A stretch of DNA of 5,373 bases from CAYPQL01 sp964412905. GTDB lineage: Bacteria; Patescibacteriota; Minisyncoccia; JAHIHE01; JAGLIN01. This document shows positions 1-4,241 of this stretch, one piece after another. Location of the stretch: NCBI GenBank assembly GCA_964412905.1, contig CAYPQL010000063.1:1-5373 (forward strand). The letters run 5' to 3'. How positions within the stretch are numbered: the first letter of the stretch is position 1; the number at the start of each line of letters is the position of its first letter. Both the position numbers and the translations under genes were made by a program. The notes under the pieces were generated by a model. It was not told where the DNA came from. It was given only the letters and a program-made list of their open reading frames with translations, and did not search any database.

Positions 1-830
1 TTCATTGTCATTGGAATTCCTTTTTCAGCTTGATGCTCTGCGTAATCTAAATACATCGCTACAATTCTGTTAAGTGATTTTATTTCTTTTTCATTAAGAT
101 AATTTTTCGCGATGGAAACATCGGATTTTAAAATTTTTCCATGCGGGGCTTTTTTCCATGTCATCAGTCCCATATAATCTTTTTTATGATCAGCTCTTTT
201 AGTAATAAGCTCTGCTGCAGTATTGCCGTGCGTAGCGTAATGGAGTTTATTTTGAACAGTTGCAAAAAATGTTTTTGTAATCTGTGAGTCAATATCATAA
301 TCCATCGCCATGGCGTAAATATCCGTAATTTGCTGATAAAAATTTCTCTCGCTTTCGCGAATATCGCGAATTTCAAAAATTAAATCCTTAAAATATTGCG
401 GGCTTAAATAGGCGCCGTTTTTTAATCGTTCGTTATCTAAAACATATCCTTTTATCGCGTAATCCTTCAAAACTCTTGTCGCCCATCTTCTAAAATCCTT
501 CGCCCTTTGCGAATTTATTCTGTAGCCAAGTGAAATAATCGCTTCTAAATTATAATATTCAATTTCTCTTGAAACGCTTCTATTCCCCTCTTTTTGAACT
601 ATTAGGAAATTCCTAATAGTTGCTTTTTCTTCTAATTCTTTTGACGCATAAATATTTTTAAGATGTTCGTTTATAGTGGGGATTTTCACATCAAAAAGTT
701 TGGCGATTAATTTTTGCGTGAGCCACACATTTTCATCTTGCACCCGCACCTCAATTCCATCTTTACCCGCCTGAGAAGTAAAAATCAAAAATTCCGCCGC
801 GCTATTTCTGATGATTAGTTTTTTTGTCAT
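1..830 (-). CDS. rhuM: RhuM family protein, 3' end beyond the window
   Basis: An open frame runs from an ATG at 828-830 to the left edge without a stop, giving 276 codons. The family usually has about 330-350 residues, so the C-terminus is outside the window. Recognisable parts are an N-terminal DNA-binding-like segment (residues about 30-66, with WLTQKLIAKLF and HLKNIYASKEL), a segment resembling phage antirepressor/BRO-N proteins (about 92-129, with RINSQRAKDFRRWATRVLKD), and a later conserved block HYATHGNTAAELITKRAD followed by MYLDYAEHQAEKGIPMTM. This matches the virulence RhuM family (PF13310), named from a Salmonella pathogenicity island and often found inside type I restriction-modification loci. 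Its biochemical role is unknown. The ATG is the only possible start before an in-frame stop at 858-860. No Shine-Dalgarno site is visible, and the start codon touches the left arm of the GxxExxY inverted repeat, so that cassette supplies its leader. Confidence 0.9.
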   Translation of the reverse strand, partial: MTKKLIIRNSAAEFLIFTSQAGKDGIEVRVQDENVWLTQKLIAKLFDVKIPTINEHLKNIYASKELEEKATIRNFLIVQKEGNRSVSREIEYYNLEAIISLGYRINSQRAKDFRRWATRVLKDYAIKGYVLDNERLKNGAYLSPQYFKDLIFEIRDIRESERNFYQQITDIYAMAMDYDIDSQITKTFFATVQNKLHYATHGNTAAELITKRADHKKDYMGLMTWKKAPHGKILKSDVSIAKNYLNEKEIKSLNRIVAMYLDYAEHQAEKGIPMTM

Positions 831-880
831 ATTGTCTTGAACTATGATTTTATATGATTATTTGATGGACTATGATTATT
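829..880. repeat. Left arm of inverted repeat flanking the GxxExxY gene
   Basis: Read on the plus strand the arm contains GTCTTGAACTATGATT (834-849) and GACTATGATTATT (868-880). Each is exactly complementary to a segment of the right arm. Between them are degenerate ATGATT units spaced about 8-11 bp apart. The arm overlaps the last codons of the GxxExxY gene, which is why that protein ends in a low-complexity Asn/His/Ser tail. Its outer end overlaps the rhuM start codon. Confidence 0.85.
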
Positions 881-1285
881 TTTGTTATGTTTCAATTTCC
901 TCATCAATCTTTTAAATTCCATACTTTTTGCTCCGAAATTTATAAGCAGTCCTATCTCTAAATTATACGCTTCCAAATAATTAATAGCTTGGGCCAAATG
1001 CACATCTTCAAGCTGAATTACCGCTTTAATTTCTACCATTACCTTATTTTCAACAAAAAAATCAACCCTTCTCATTCCAATATCTCTGCCTTTATATTCA
1101 ATTTTCATTTCTTGCTCTCTTGCAAATGATATTTCTCGATCTTCCAATTCAATAGCCAGCGCTCTTTGATAAATAACTTCTTGAAAACCATTTCCTAAAA
1201 ATTTGTGAACTTCCATTGCCGCCCCAATAATTTTAGCGGTCAAATCCGAATATTTGTATTTCTCATTAATAATCATAGTCATCAT
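842..1285 (-). CDS. GxxExxY protein (PD-(D/E)XK-like fold)
   Basis: The 147-residue product has the family signature G33-x-x-E36-x-x-Y39, preceded by the conserved block IIGAAMEVHKFLGNGFQE. It also carries a nuclease-like core, RVDFFVENKVMVEIK, with D75, E85 and K87 in the D-x9-E-x-K spacing, then Q99 and the closing motif LLINFGAKSMEFKR (113-126). This matches the GxxExxY family (PF13366, PDDEXK_3). The catalytic residues look intact, but no member has a firmly established activity that I can cite. The start is uncertain between ATGs at 1285, 1282 and 1276. All three lie within or next to the right repeat arm and none has a Shine-Dalgarno site. The last residues (about 135-147) are encoded by the left repeat arm and are probably not part of the fold. 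The gene is in the same orientation as hsdS and rhuM but has no functional link to them beyond insertion. Confidence 0.9.
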   Translation of the reverse strand: MMTMIINEKYKYSDLTAKIIGAAMEVHKFLGNGFQEVIYQRALAIELEDREISFAREQEMKIEYKGRDIGMRRVDFFVENKVMVEIKAVIQLEDVHLAQAINYLEAYNLEIGLLINFGAKSMEFKRLMRKLKHNKNNHSPSNNHIKS

Positions 1286-1317
1286 TTAATCATTTTAATC
1301 ATAGTTCAAGACAGTAT
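1268..1317. repeat. Right arm of inverted repeat flanking the GxxExxY gene
   Basis: On the minus strand the arm reads as a string of ATGATT/ATGATG units with 2-4 bp spacers, and it pairs with the left arm over 1297-1312 and 1268-1280 without mismatch. It spans the 5' end of the GxxExxY gene and the 3' end of the truncated hsdS frame, and it supplies the stop codon of the latter. Confidence 0.85.
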
Positions 1318-1372
1318 CAAACCTGTGCGCTTCTTGAATATCTGATTTTTTTATGATTGAGATTTGGGGCAT
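1295..1372 (-). pseudogene. hsdS: hsdS remnant: N-terminus of a type I restriction specificity subunit
   Basis: The 25-codon frame begins MPQISIIKKSDIQEAHRFD, closely resembling the N-terminus of many type I HsdS proteins, which usually continue with A-E-Y-F-x-P and the first target recognition domain. Here the match ends after about 20 codons, the frame enters the cassette arm and stops at TAA (1295-1297). Intact HsdS proteins have roughly 400 residues, so only about 5% remains. Both target recognition domains and the conserved coiled-coil spacers are absent, and no continuation is found beyond the cassette. The ATG lies 5 bp after the stop of the upstream membrane-protein gene, so the two were probably co-transcribed. 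The assignment rests on a short but characteristic match. Confidence 0.7.
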
Positions 1373-1377
1373 ATTAT

Positions 1378-1704
1378 TTATTTTTTTAGAACTTTTGAAA
1401 TAATAACATCTATACCTTGGGTTATATTCTTAGCGAGATACGGCAACCAACCAAGAATGCCCAATAAAAAAACTATACCAAGAATAAAATCGCTTGTCGA
1501 TAAAATACCATCGCTTTTTACATTCGGCCATCTAATTATTAGAAAAAAATATCCTATGATCACTGTAATAAAATAACACACAGCATCACGCCATATTTCA
1601 AAAAAATAATAAATTTCCCCCTTTGGTTTATAAACTGCTATACGACTACCAACTCCAAATAAAACACTTATTATTCCAATTACTATCATTGTTACATTAT
1701 CCAT
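1378..1704 (-). CDS. Small three-helix membrane protein, function unknown
   Basis: The 108-residue product contains three hydrophobic segments: residues about 5-24, 41-58 (YFITVIIGYFFLIIRW) and 73-90 (FILGIVFLLGILGWLPYL). They are separated by short polar loops, with a lysine-rich C-terminus (KVLKK). No family is recognised. It lies between the hsdM remnant (72 bp upstream) and the hsdS remnant (5 bp downstream) on the same strand, so it was probably a cargo gene of the restriction-modification operon. Whether it acts in defence cannot be told from sequence. The start at 1704 is the first ATG of the frame and has no Shine-Dalgarno site; a second in-frame ATG is codon 6. The regular alternation of hydrophobic helices and loops supports real coding. 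Confidence 0.6.
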   Translation of the reverse strand: MDNVTMIVIGIISVLFGVGSRIAVYKPKGEIYYFFEIWRDAVCYFITVIIGYFFLIIRWPNVKSDGILSTSDFILGIVFLLGILGWLPYLAKNITQGIDVIISKVLKK

Positions 1705-1776
1705 GATTTTAAATTTTTAAAAATTATTCTAAATTGTTAATTTATATTTATTTTTGACATAATATTTCTTATAAAT

Positions 1777-1991
1777 CTATTTCCAAAAACTCAACCCATT
1801 CTCCTTTCCCCATTTCTCAAAAGCAAAAGCAATCTCATCTAAATCGTGCTTCTGCTTCAAATGCCCATGCTCGTCAAGCTTCCTCTTTTATTTTTCTCAA
1901 AAACATTATTCTCAATCCGATCAATACTCTCCGAAGAAAAAATCGTCAAATCGTATTTCCCGCTTGATTTTATAAGTTGTGATAGATTCAT
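1777..1991 (-). pseudogene. N-6 DNA methylase (HsdM-type) remnant with both ends but no middle
   Basis: From an ATG at 1989-1991 the frame reads MNLSQLIKSSGKYDLTIFSS, then SIDRIENNVFEKN, like the N-terminus of N-6 DNA methylases with a type I restriction N-terminal domain. It terminates after 44 codons (TGA, 1857-1859). A second frame immediately following reads RKLDEHGHLKQKHDLDEIAF, then AFEKWGKENGLSFWK, and stops at TAG (1777-1779). This resembles a methylase C-terminal segment. The two halves meet near 1885-1890 out of frame. The S-adenosylmethionine-binding motif and the catalytic NPPF/Y motif of these enzymes (normally several hundred residues) are absent, so the gene has lost its interior and cannot methylate DNA. 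It follows a clear promoter at 2060-2088 and was the first gene of the leftward operon. Confidence 0.65.
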
Positions 1992-2008
1992 AATTTCTTG
2001 TTAATAAT

Positions 2009-2028
2009 TTTAAACAGATTAGTTTAAA
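2009..2028. promoter_or_regulatory. Dyad TTTAAAC-n6-GTTTAAA, possible operator
   Basis: A perfect 7-bp inverted repeat with a 6-bp centre lies between the promoter at 2060-2088 and the hsdM-remnant start at 1991. Its location in the leader suits an operator, but the arms are AT-rich, so chance is a real alternative. Confidence 0.25.
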
Positions 2029-2059
2029 AACTCAAACTTGCCTCTTGTTCGTTAAATGT

Positions 2060-2088
2060 AGAATAGCACAAGAGAACTATAAAATCAA
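2060..2088 (-). promoter_or_regulatory. Sigma70-like promoter of the restriction-modification operon
   Basis: On the minus strand TTGATT (2083-2088) and TATTCT (2060-2065) are separated by exactly 17 bp. The predicted start near 2053 gives a leader of about 60 nt before the hsdM-remnant ATG. The -35 box begins just after the T-tract of the terminator at 2091-2115, so the two elements form a compact boundary between transcription units. Confidence 0.6.
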
Positions 2089-2090
2089 TT

Positions 2091-2115
2091 AAAAAATCCG
2101 CTACATAGCGGATTT
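2091..2115 (-). terminator. Rho-independent terminator
   Basis: On the minus strand a 10-bp perfect stem, AAATCCGCTA pairing with TAGCGGATTT (2094-2103 with 2106-2115, 2-nt centre), is followed by a run of six T. In practice the loop opens to TATGTA over an 8-bp stem. It would end leftward transcripts coming from the repeat-element promoter at 2251-2278 and isolate the operon downstream. Confidence 0.75.
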
Positions 2116-2134
2116 ATATTTAGTCGAATGTTGA

Positions 2135-2181
2135 CCACGCAAGTGAGTATCAGACGAAAAACCGTCTTTACACTTGAGTGG
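2135..2181 (-). other. Nested stem-loop within the candidate small RNA
   Basis: An outer 11-bp stem (2135-2145 with 2171-2181, CCACGCAAGTG against CACTTGAGTGG, one mismatch) encloses a perfect 5-bp inner stem (2152-2156 with 2163-2167, AGACG and CGTCT) capped by a 6-nt loop. The two stems are joined by an asymmetric internal loop of 6 and 3 nt. In an AT-rich intergenic region this ordered, G/C-containing structure is unlikely to be chance. Strand is assigned from the flanking promoter and terminator. Confidence 0.55.
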
Positions 2182-2186
2182 ATTTA

Positions 2187-2296
2187 AACCATACTCCAAA
2201 CAAAAAGCCCGGAGGTTAGGTTTCTAAATTGCCATTCATTTTCTATCGGCATAATAGCATACTAAACGAAAAAGTCAAACCAACAAACAAAAAAAC
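2187..2296. repeat. Copy A of a duplicated ~110-bp intergenic element
   Basis: It aligns with 3487-3597 over its whole length at roughly 85-90% identity, in direct orientation, on the other side of parA. Best-conserved blocks are CCAAACAAAAA, GCCCGGAGGTTAGG, TTTTCTATCGG and AAAAAGTC, with CAACAAACAAAAA at the end. On the minus strand it carries a promoter and a CCTAACCTCCGGGCTTTTT segment. Its outer end runs into the T-tract of the parA terminator. Confidence 0.9.
2251..2278 (-). promoter_or_regulatory. Promoter in element copy A
   Basis: On the minus strand TTGACT (2273-2278) is followed after 16 bp by TATTAT (2251-2256). The same arrangement with the same spacing occurs in copy B, although the spacer has diverged, which supports a functional promoter. 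Confidence 0.6.
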
Positions 2297-2321
2297 ACTA
2301 TGATAATTCATATTATCATAG
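2289..2321 (-). terminator. Rho-independent terminator after parA
   Basis: Perfect 10-bp stem CTATGATAAT/ATTATCATAG (2298-2307 with 2312-2321) with a 4-nt loop. On the minus strand it is followed by TGTG and seven T. It lies about 55 bp past the parA stop. The stem is AT-rich but uninterrupted. Confidence 0.75.
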
Positions 2322-2377
2322 CGCTTTATGTTTTTAAATTATATTCAATCATAAACCAAAAAATCTCGCGCAAAAAA

Positions 2378-3397
2378 TCAATATTCCGAAAGCGTTTTTA
2401 GAATATTTTTCGAAAGCGCCTCAAATTCTTCTTTTGACTTTTCGATATTTTCTTTGGTTCCCTGGTGAATTTCTTCTATTAGGGCAGGATTAAGATCAAA
2501 AATGGCCACGCCGAGTTCTTGGCATTTTGCCGGAATTCTGCCGTAATCTTGGATTATTGAAATCGGCTCTTTCCAACTTTTTTCCACCAAACCATTCCTG
2601 CCATGTTTCTCGGAAAGAAACTTTTTCACTTTTTGCGGAATTTCATCTATCCAATGGCGATGATCTTTAATCGGCTGCTTGCCATAAACATTATATGAAT
2701 TGATAATATAACCGATAAATAAGCCGTCCCCCGATAAAACAAATTTGCCTTCCGTGTCTCCTGAAAGAGCCTTGCCCGTAACTTTCCAGTTTTGTTTCCA
2801 TTTTTCAAATATAGCGCCAAGATTTTCTATTCCTTGAACACTGAATGCGTCCGGCATCATCGGAACGACAAAATAATCCGAGCCGAGAAAAATAATTTGG
2901 TTAAGAAGCGAAAGGCTTGGCGATGTATCAATGACAAAAACATCCACTTCTTCCTTCAATCCTTTTTCCCGCAAAAAACGATCAATCGCGCTCGTTTGGA
3001 AATATCCCAGCCTTTGCCCCGAAGCAGCCGCCCCGTAAGCGGACACGAGTATATTTTCATAAAGCGAAAGATTAACGCTTCCCTTCACAAGGAATAATTT
3101 TGAATCGCTTCTGGAAATTGGAATGAGCGGCGCTGAAAAATCAACATCGGCTCCGCCTTCAATAACGCCTTTAAGCGCATCAAATATATCTTTATATGCT
3201 GCCGAAAACAGCGTATTGGCATATTGCTCTTCGCCAAGCGCCAAGCGAGACAAATTGCATTGCGGATCAAGATCAACAAGCACTGTTTTATATCCTTGTT
3301 TGGCAAAAGATATGGCACAATTAAAAGCCAGCGTTGTCTTGCCGACTCCGCCTTTATTATTTGCGAATAAAAGTTTTTTTGTTCTGGGAAACTTCAT
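2378..3397 (-). CDS. parA: ParA-family ATPase, orphan
   Basis: The 339-residue protein has the deviant Walker A motif KGGVGKTT (15-22, with signature K15 and catalytic K20), Walker A' VLVDLDPQCNLS (39-50) and Walker B VFVIDTSPS (153-161). These place it among ParA/Soj-type dimerising ATPases (AAA_31-like), which move cargo by ATP-dependent DNA binding. It is longer than minimal ParA proteins (about 250-270): extra sequence lies at about 60-135 and 205-290, the latter including the HRHWIDEIPQKVKKFLSEKH stretch. No ParB and no obvious parS arrays accompany it, so it may act alone or with a distant partner in segregation, positioning or element maintenance. It is expressed from its own promoter (3404-3432), which leaves almost no leader, and is closed by a terminator. 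Two direct copies of a 110-bp element flank the unit. Confidence 0.93.
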   Translation of the reverse strand: MKFPRTKKLLFANNKGGVGKTTLAFNCAISFAKQGYKTVLVDLDPQCNLSRLALGEEQYANTLFSAAYKDIFDALKGVIEGGADVDFSAPLIPISRSDSKLFLVKGSVNLSLYENILVSAYGAAASGQRLGYFQTSAIDRFLREKGLKEEVDVFVIDTSPSLSLLNQIIFLGSDYFVVPMMPDAFSVQGIENLGAIFEKWKQNWKVTGKALSGDTEGKFVLSGDGLFIGYIINSYNVYGKQPIKDHRHWIDEIPQKVKKFLSEKHGRNGLVEKSWKEPISIIQDYGRIPAKCQELGVAIFDLNPALIEEIHQGTKENIEKSKEEFEALSKNILKTLSEY

Positions 3398-3403
3398 AAT
3401 TTC

Positions 3404-3432
3404 ATTATATCAGAAATATAAATTTTCTACAA
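3404..3432 (-). promoter_or_regulatory. Proximal parA promoter, predicted leaderless transcript
   Basis: On the minus strand TTGTAG (3427-3432), 17 bp and TATAAT (3404-3409) precede the parA ATG (3395-3397) by only 6 bp. Transcription would start at or within a base or two of the ATG. No Shine-Dalgarno site is present, which fits leaderless translation. Confidence 0.6.
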
Positions 3433-3486
3433 CATCACGCATCAAATCATCAAAAACAAAAGAACTTTTTTCATAATTAAAATTTC

Positions 3487-3597
3487 AACCATATTCCAAA
3501 CAAAAAAGCCCGGAGGTTAGGTTAGTAAATTGTCATTTATTTTCTATCGGTAGAATATCATACCGAATAAAAAAGTCAAAATCAACAAACAAAAACA
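3487..3597. repeat. Copy B of the duplicated ~110-bp intergenic element
   Basis: Direct-orientation partner of 2187-2296, located upstream of parA. The CCCGGAGGTTAGG block, the TTTTCTATCGG block and the A-rich end match copy A. Differences are scattered substitutions and small indels, so the duplication is not recent or is maintained by selection on the conserved blocks. Unlike copy A it is not followed by the stem-loop and terminator of the candidate small RNA; its transcript would read into parA. Confidence 0.9.
3552..3579 (-). promoter_or_regulatory. Promoter in element copy B, distal parA promoter
   Basis: On the minus strand TTGACT (3574-3579), 16 bp and TATTCT (3552-3557). Predicted start near 3545, giving parA a leader of about 150 nt that contains the conserved CCTAACCTCCGGGCTTTTTT segment and a 10-codon upstream ORF (MKKVLLFLMI). 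parA would thus have a distal, possibly attenuated, and a proximal leaderless promoter. Confidence 0.5.
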
Positions 3598-3771
3598 GCG
3601 TCAAGTTTTTTTATCCGCTTGATATAATTTTTCTTTTTTATAATTTTTCTTATTTTATTTTTTCCATCCTCCCGCTTTGTGGTATAATAAATTTAAAAGT
3701 CGGCAAAGTCTTATTGCATGGAAAGTTTTTATATTTATTGAAAATCATTTTTTAATTTATAAAATAATACT
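3598..3771 (+). other. AT-rich intergenic leader region
   Basis: Between the repeat element and the first plus-strand remnant I see a T-rich tract (about 3605-3663) and then the promoter at 3661-3688. An untranslated leader of about 77 nt follows, very rich in A and T. No open frame or convincing RNA structure is visible in it. Confidence 0.5.
3661..3688 (+). promoter_or_regulatory. Plus-strand promoter with conserved spacer, copy 1
   Basis: TTTCCA (3661-3666), a 16-bp spacer TCCTCCCGCTTTGTGG and TATAAT (3683-3688). The spacer and boxes are nearly identical to the promoter at 5055-5082. The spacer contains the CCCGC-TTTG-YGG near-dyad. It would drive the row of remnants 3772-4218 and probably the CYTH gene. 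Confidence 0.7.
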
Positions 3772-3852
3772 ATGGAAATAGAACTTGAAAGAACATTTTT
3801 ATTGAAGAAATTTCCGGCGGATTTGAAGAGGCGCAATTATAAGAAGTTTTAA
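3772..3852 (+). pseudogene. CYTH-domain protein remnant (N-terminus only)
   Basis: A 26-codon frame begins MEIELERTFLLKKFPADLK, the usual opening of CYTH (triphosphate tunnel) proteins, including an E-x-E-x-E/R-type start of the metal-binding strand. It stops at TAA 3850-3852. The same frame continues after that stop as NYKLRLPWKLKNK to a second TAA at 3895-3897; the KLRL part could be a trace of the next conserved strand, but this is weak. Full CYTH proteins have about 150-200 residues, so nothing catalytic remains. It lies 84 bp after a clear promoter. It differs from the intact CYTH protein downstream and is not a partial copy of it. Confidence 0.5.
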
Positions 3853-3918
3853 ATTAATTATAAATTAAGGTTGCCGTGGAAACTCAAAAACAAATAATTT
3901 AATAATAAATCTAAATCT

Positions 3919-4053
3919 ATGCAAAAAATATTTCCATTTATCGCCAATGTTGATTTCGGGCATACAAGCCCGATGATAACTTATCCGATCGGCGGAACGG
4001 CTGGATTGCGGGCGGAGGAAGGGAGCCCGAGATTAGAAATTATTGAACATTAA
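3919..4053 (+). pseudogene. LD-carboxypeptidase (peptidase family S66) C-terminal remnant
   Basis: The 44-codon frame contains FPFIANVDFGHTSPMITYPI followed by GGTAGLRAEEGSPRLEIIEH, the typical C-terminus of LdcA/MccF-type S66 peptidases. The GH of DFGHT carries the catalytic histidine of the Ser-Glu-His triad. These enzymes (about 300 residues) cleave the L,D-peptide bond of murein tetrapeptides or inactivate microcin C-like compounds. The serine and glutamate parts are missing, so the fragment is inactive. The ATG follows an AT-rich leader like those of intact genes, and MQK resembles the first residues of such proteins, suggesting that the start and the C-terminus remain while the middle has been deleted. 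Confidence 0.7.
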
Positions 4054-4057
4054 TTTT

Positions 4058-4218
4058 ATGATTATCATTAAAAAAATCCAGCCGGCGGATTTAATCAAAT
4101 GCGCGGAGATTTTGGAAAAATCTTACAGCAAGCCGCCGGCGCTTATAATTTCCATCTCAAAAACGGATTTGTAGAAGATGAAAATATGGCGGTTATGTTT
4201 AAGAATTTTGATGAATAA
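4058..4218 (+). pseudogene. GNAT acetyltransferase remnant with central deletion
   Basis: From ATG 4058 the frame reads MIIIKKIQPADLIKCAEILE then KSYSKPP, a typical GNAT N-terminal strand and helix, and runs out at TAG 4172-4174. In another frame, from about 4141 to TAA 4216-4218, the sequence reads AYNFHLKNGFVEDENMAVMF then KNFDE, matching the end of GNAT proteins (the YxKNGF motif after the last helix). The acetyl-CoA-binding motif R/Q-x-x-G-x-G/A between them is gone. The halves meet near 4133-4141, out of frame. An exact inverted repeat GCCGGCGG (4081-4088) and CCGCCGGC (4133-4140) ends at the junction. The gene starts 4 bp after the S66 remnant, so the two formed an operon. Confidence 0.65.
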
Positions 4219-4241
4219 GATAGTAATATTAAATTAAAAAT

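Larger units (their letters stand above)
829..1317. mobile_element. Putative GxxExxY cassette bounded by inverted repeats
   Basis: A single GxxExxY gene is enclosed by two imperfect inverted repeats of about 50 bp (829-880 and 1268-1317). The outer ends share the 16-mer GTCTTGAACTATGATT exactly; extended outward, 20 of 21 bases match. An inner 13-mer, GACTATGATTATT, is also exact. The unit sits where an hsdS reading frame ends and directly abuts the rhuM start codon, as expected of an inserted or recombined unit. No transposase is present and no target-site duplication is evident. Mobility is therefore inferred from structure and context only. It could also be a repeat-bounded segment that spreads by homologous recombination or through the nuclease-like protein it encodes. 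Confidence 0.45.
2091..2244 (-). ncRNA. Candidate small RNA of about 150 nt
   Basis: The promoter inside the left copy of the duplicated element (TTGACT/TATTAT) predicts a start near 2244, and a strong terminator lies at 2091-2115. Between them no substantial ORF exists; the longest start-codon frame noticed is a 7-codon peptide (MNGNLET) at the 5' end. Structured parts in order are the conserved segment AACCTCCGGGCTTTTTG, with possible pairing AACC/GGTT and CTCC/GGAG; the nested stem-loop 2135-2181; and the terminator hairpin. No known RNA family is recognised. It could instead be an untranslated leader whose gene has been lost. Confidence 0.35.

Noticed and set aside
164..376. 70-codon minus-strand frame inside rhuM
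   Set aside because: It lies in another frame of the rhuM coding region, which has strong family matches; its product has no protein-like pattern.
829..1317. Target-site duplication around the cassette
   Set aside because: Bases outside the two arms show no convincing direct repeat; similarity at the ends is better explained as extension of the inverted arms.
1364..1576. 70-codon plus-strand frame opposite the small membrane protein
   Set aside because: The minus-strand frame gives a regular three-helix protein and fits the operon spacing; the plus-strand product looks like a shadow.
2378..3397. Complete ParAB-parS partition system
   Set aside because: No ParB-like frame and no clustered parS-like repeats are in the window; only the ATPase can be supported.
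2792..3476. Frames overlapping parA on both strands (2792-3097, 3085-3318, 3123-3476)
   Set aside because: All overlap the well-supported ParA coding region in other frames and lack recognisable motifs.
3410..3480. Short minus-strand frame with KSSFVFDDLMRDVVENLYF upstream of parA
   Set aside because: It looks somewhat protein-like but has no start codon at its beginning, overlaps the promoter boxes and matches nothing I recognise. It may be a trace of a lost gene end.
2187..3597. CRISPR array or type III toxin-antitoxin repeats
   Set aside because: Only two copies separated by a 1.2-kb gene, no regular spacers and no toxin gene.
3862..3897. Reading KLRLPWKLKNK as the C-terminus of a separate gene
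   Set aside because: Eleven residues in frame with the CYTH remnant after a stop; too short to assign to anything.
3772..3897. Stop-codon reassignment joining the CYTH remnant across its TAA
   Set aside because: TAA ends the intact CYTH gene and the membrane-protein gene, and reading through gives only a short tail without the rest of a CYTH fold.
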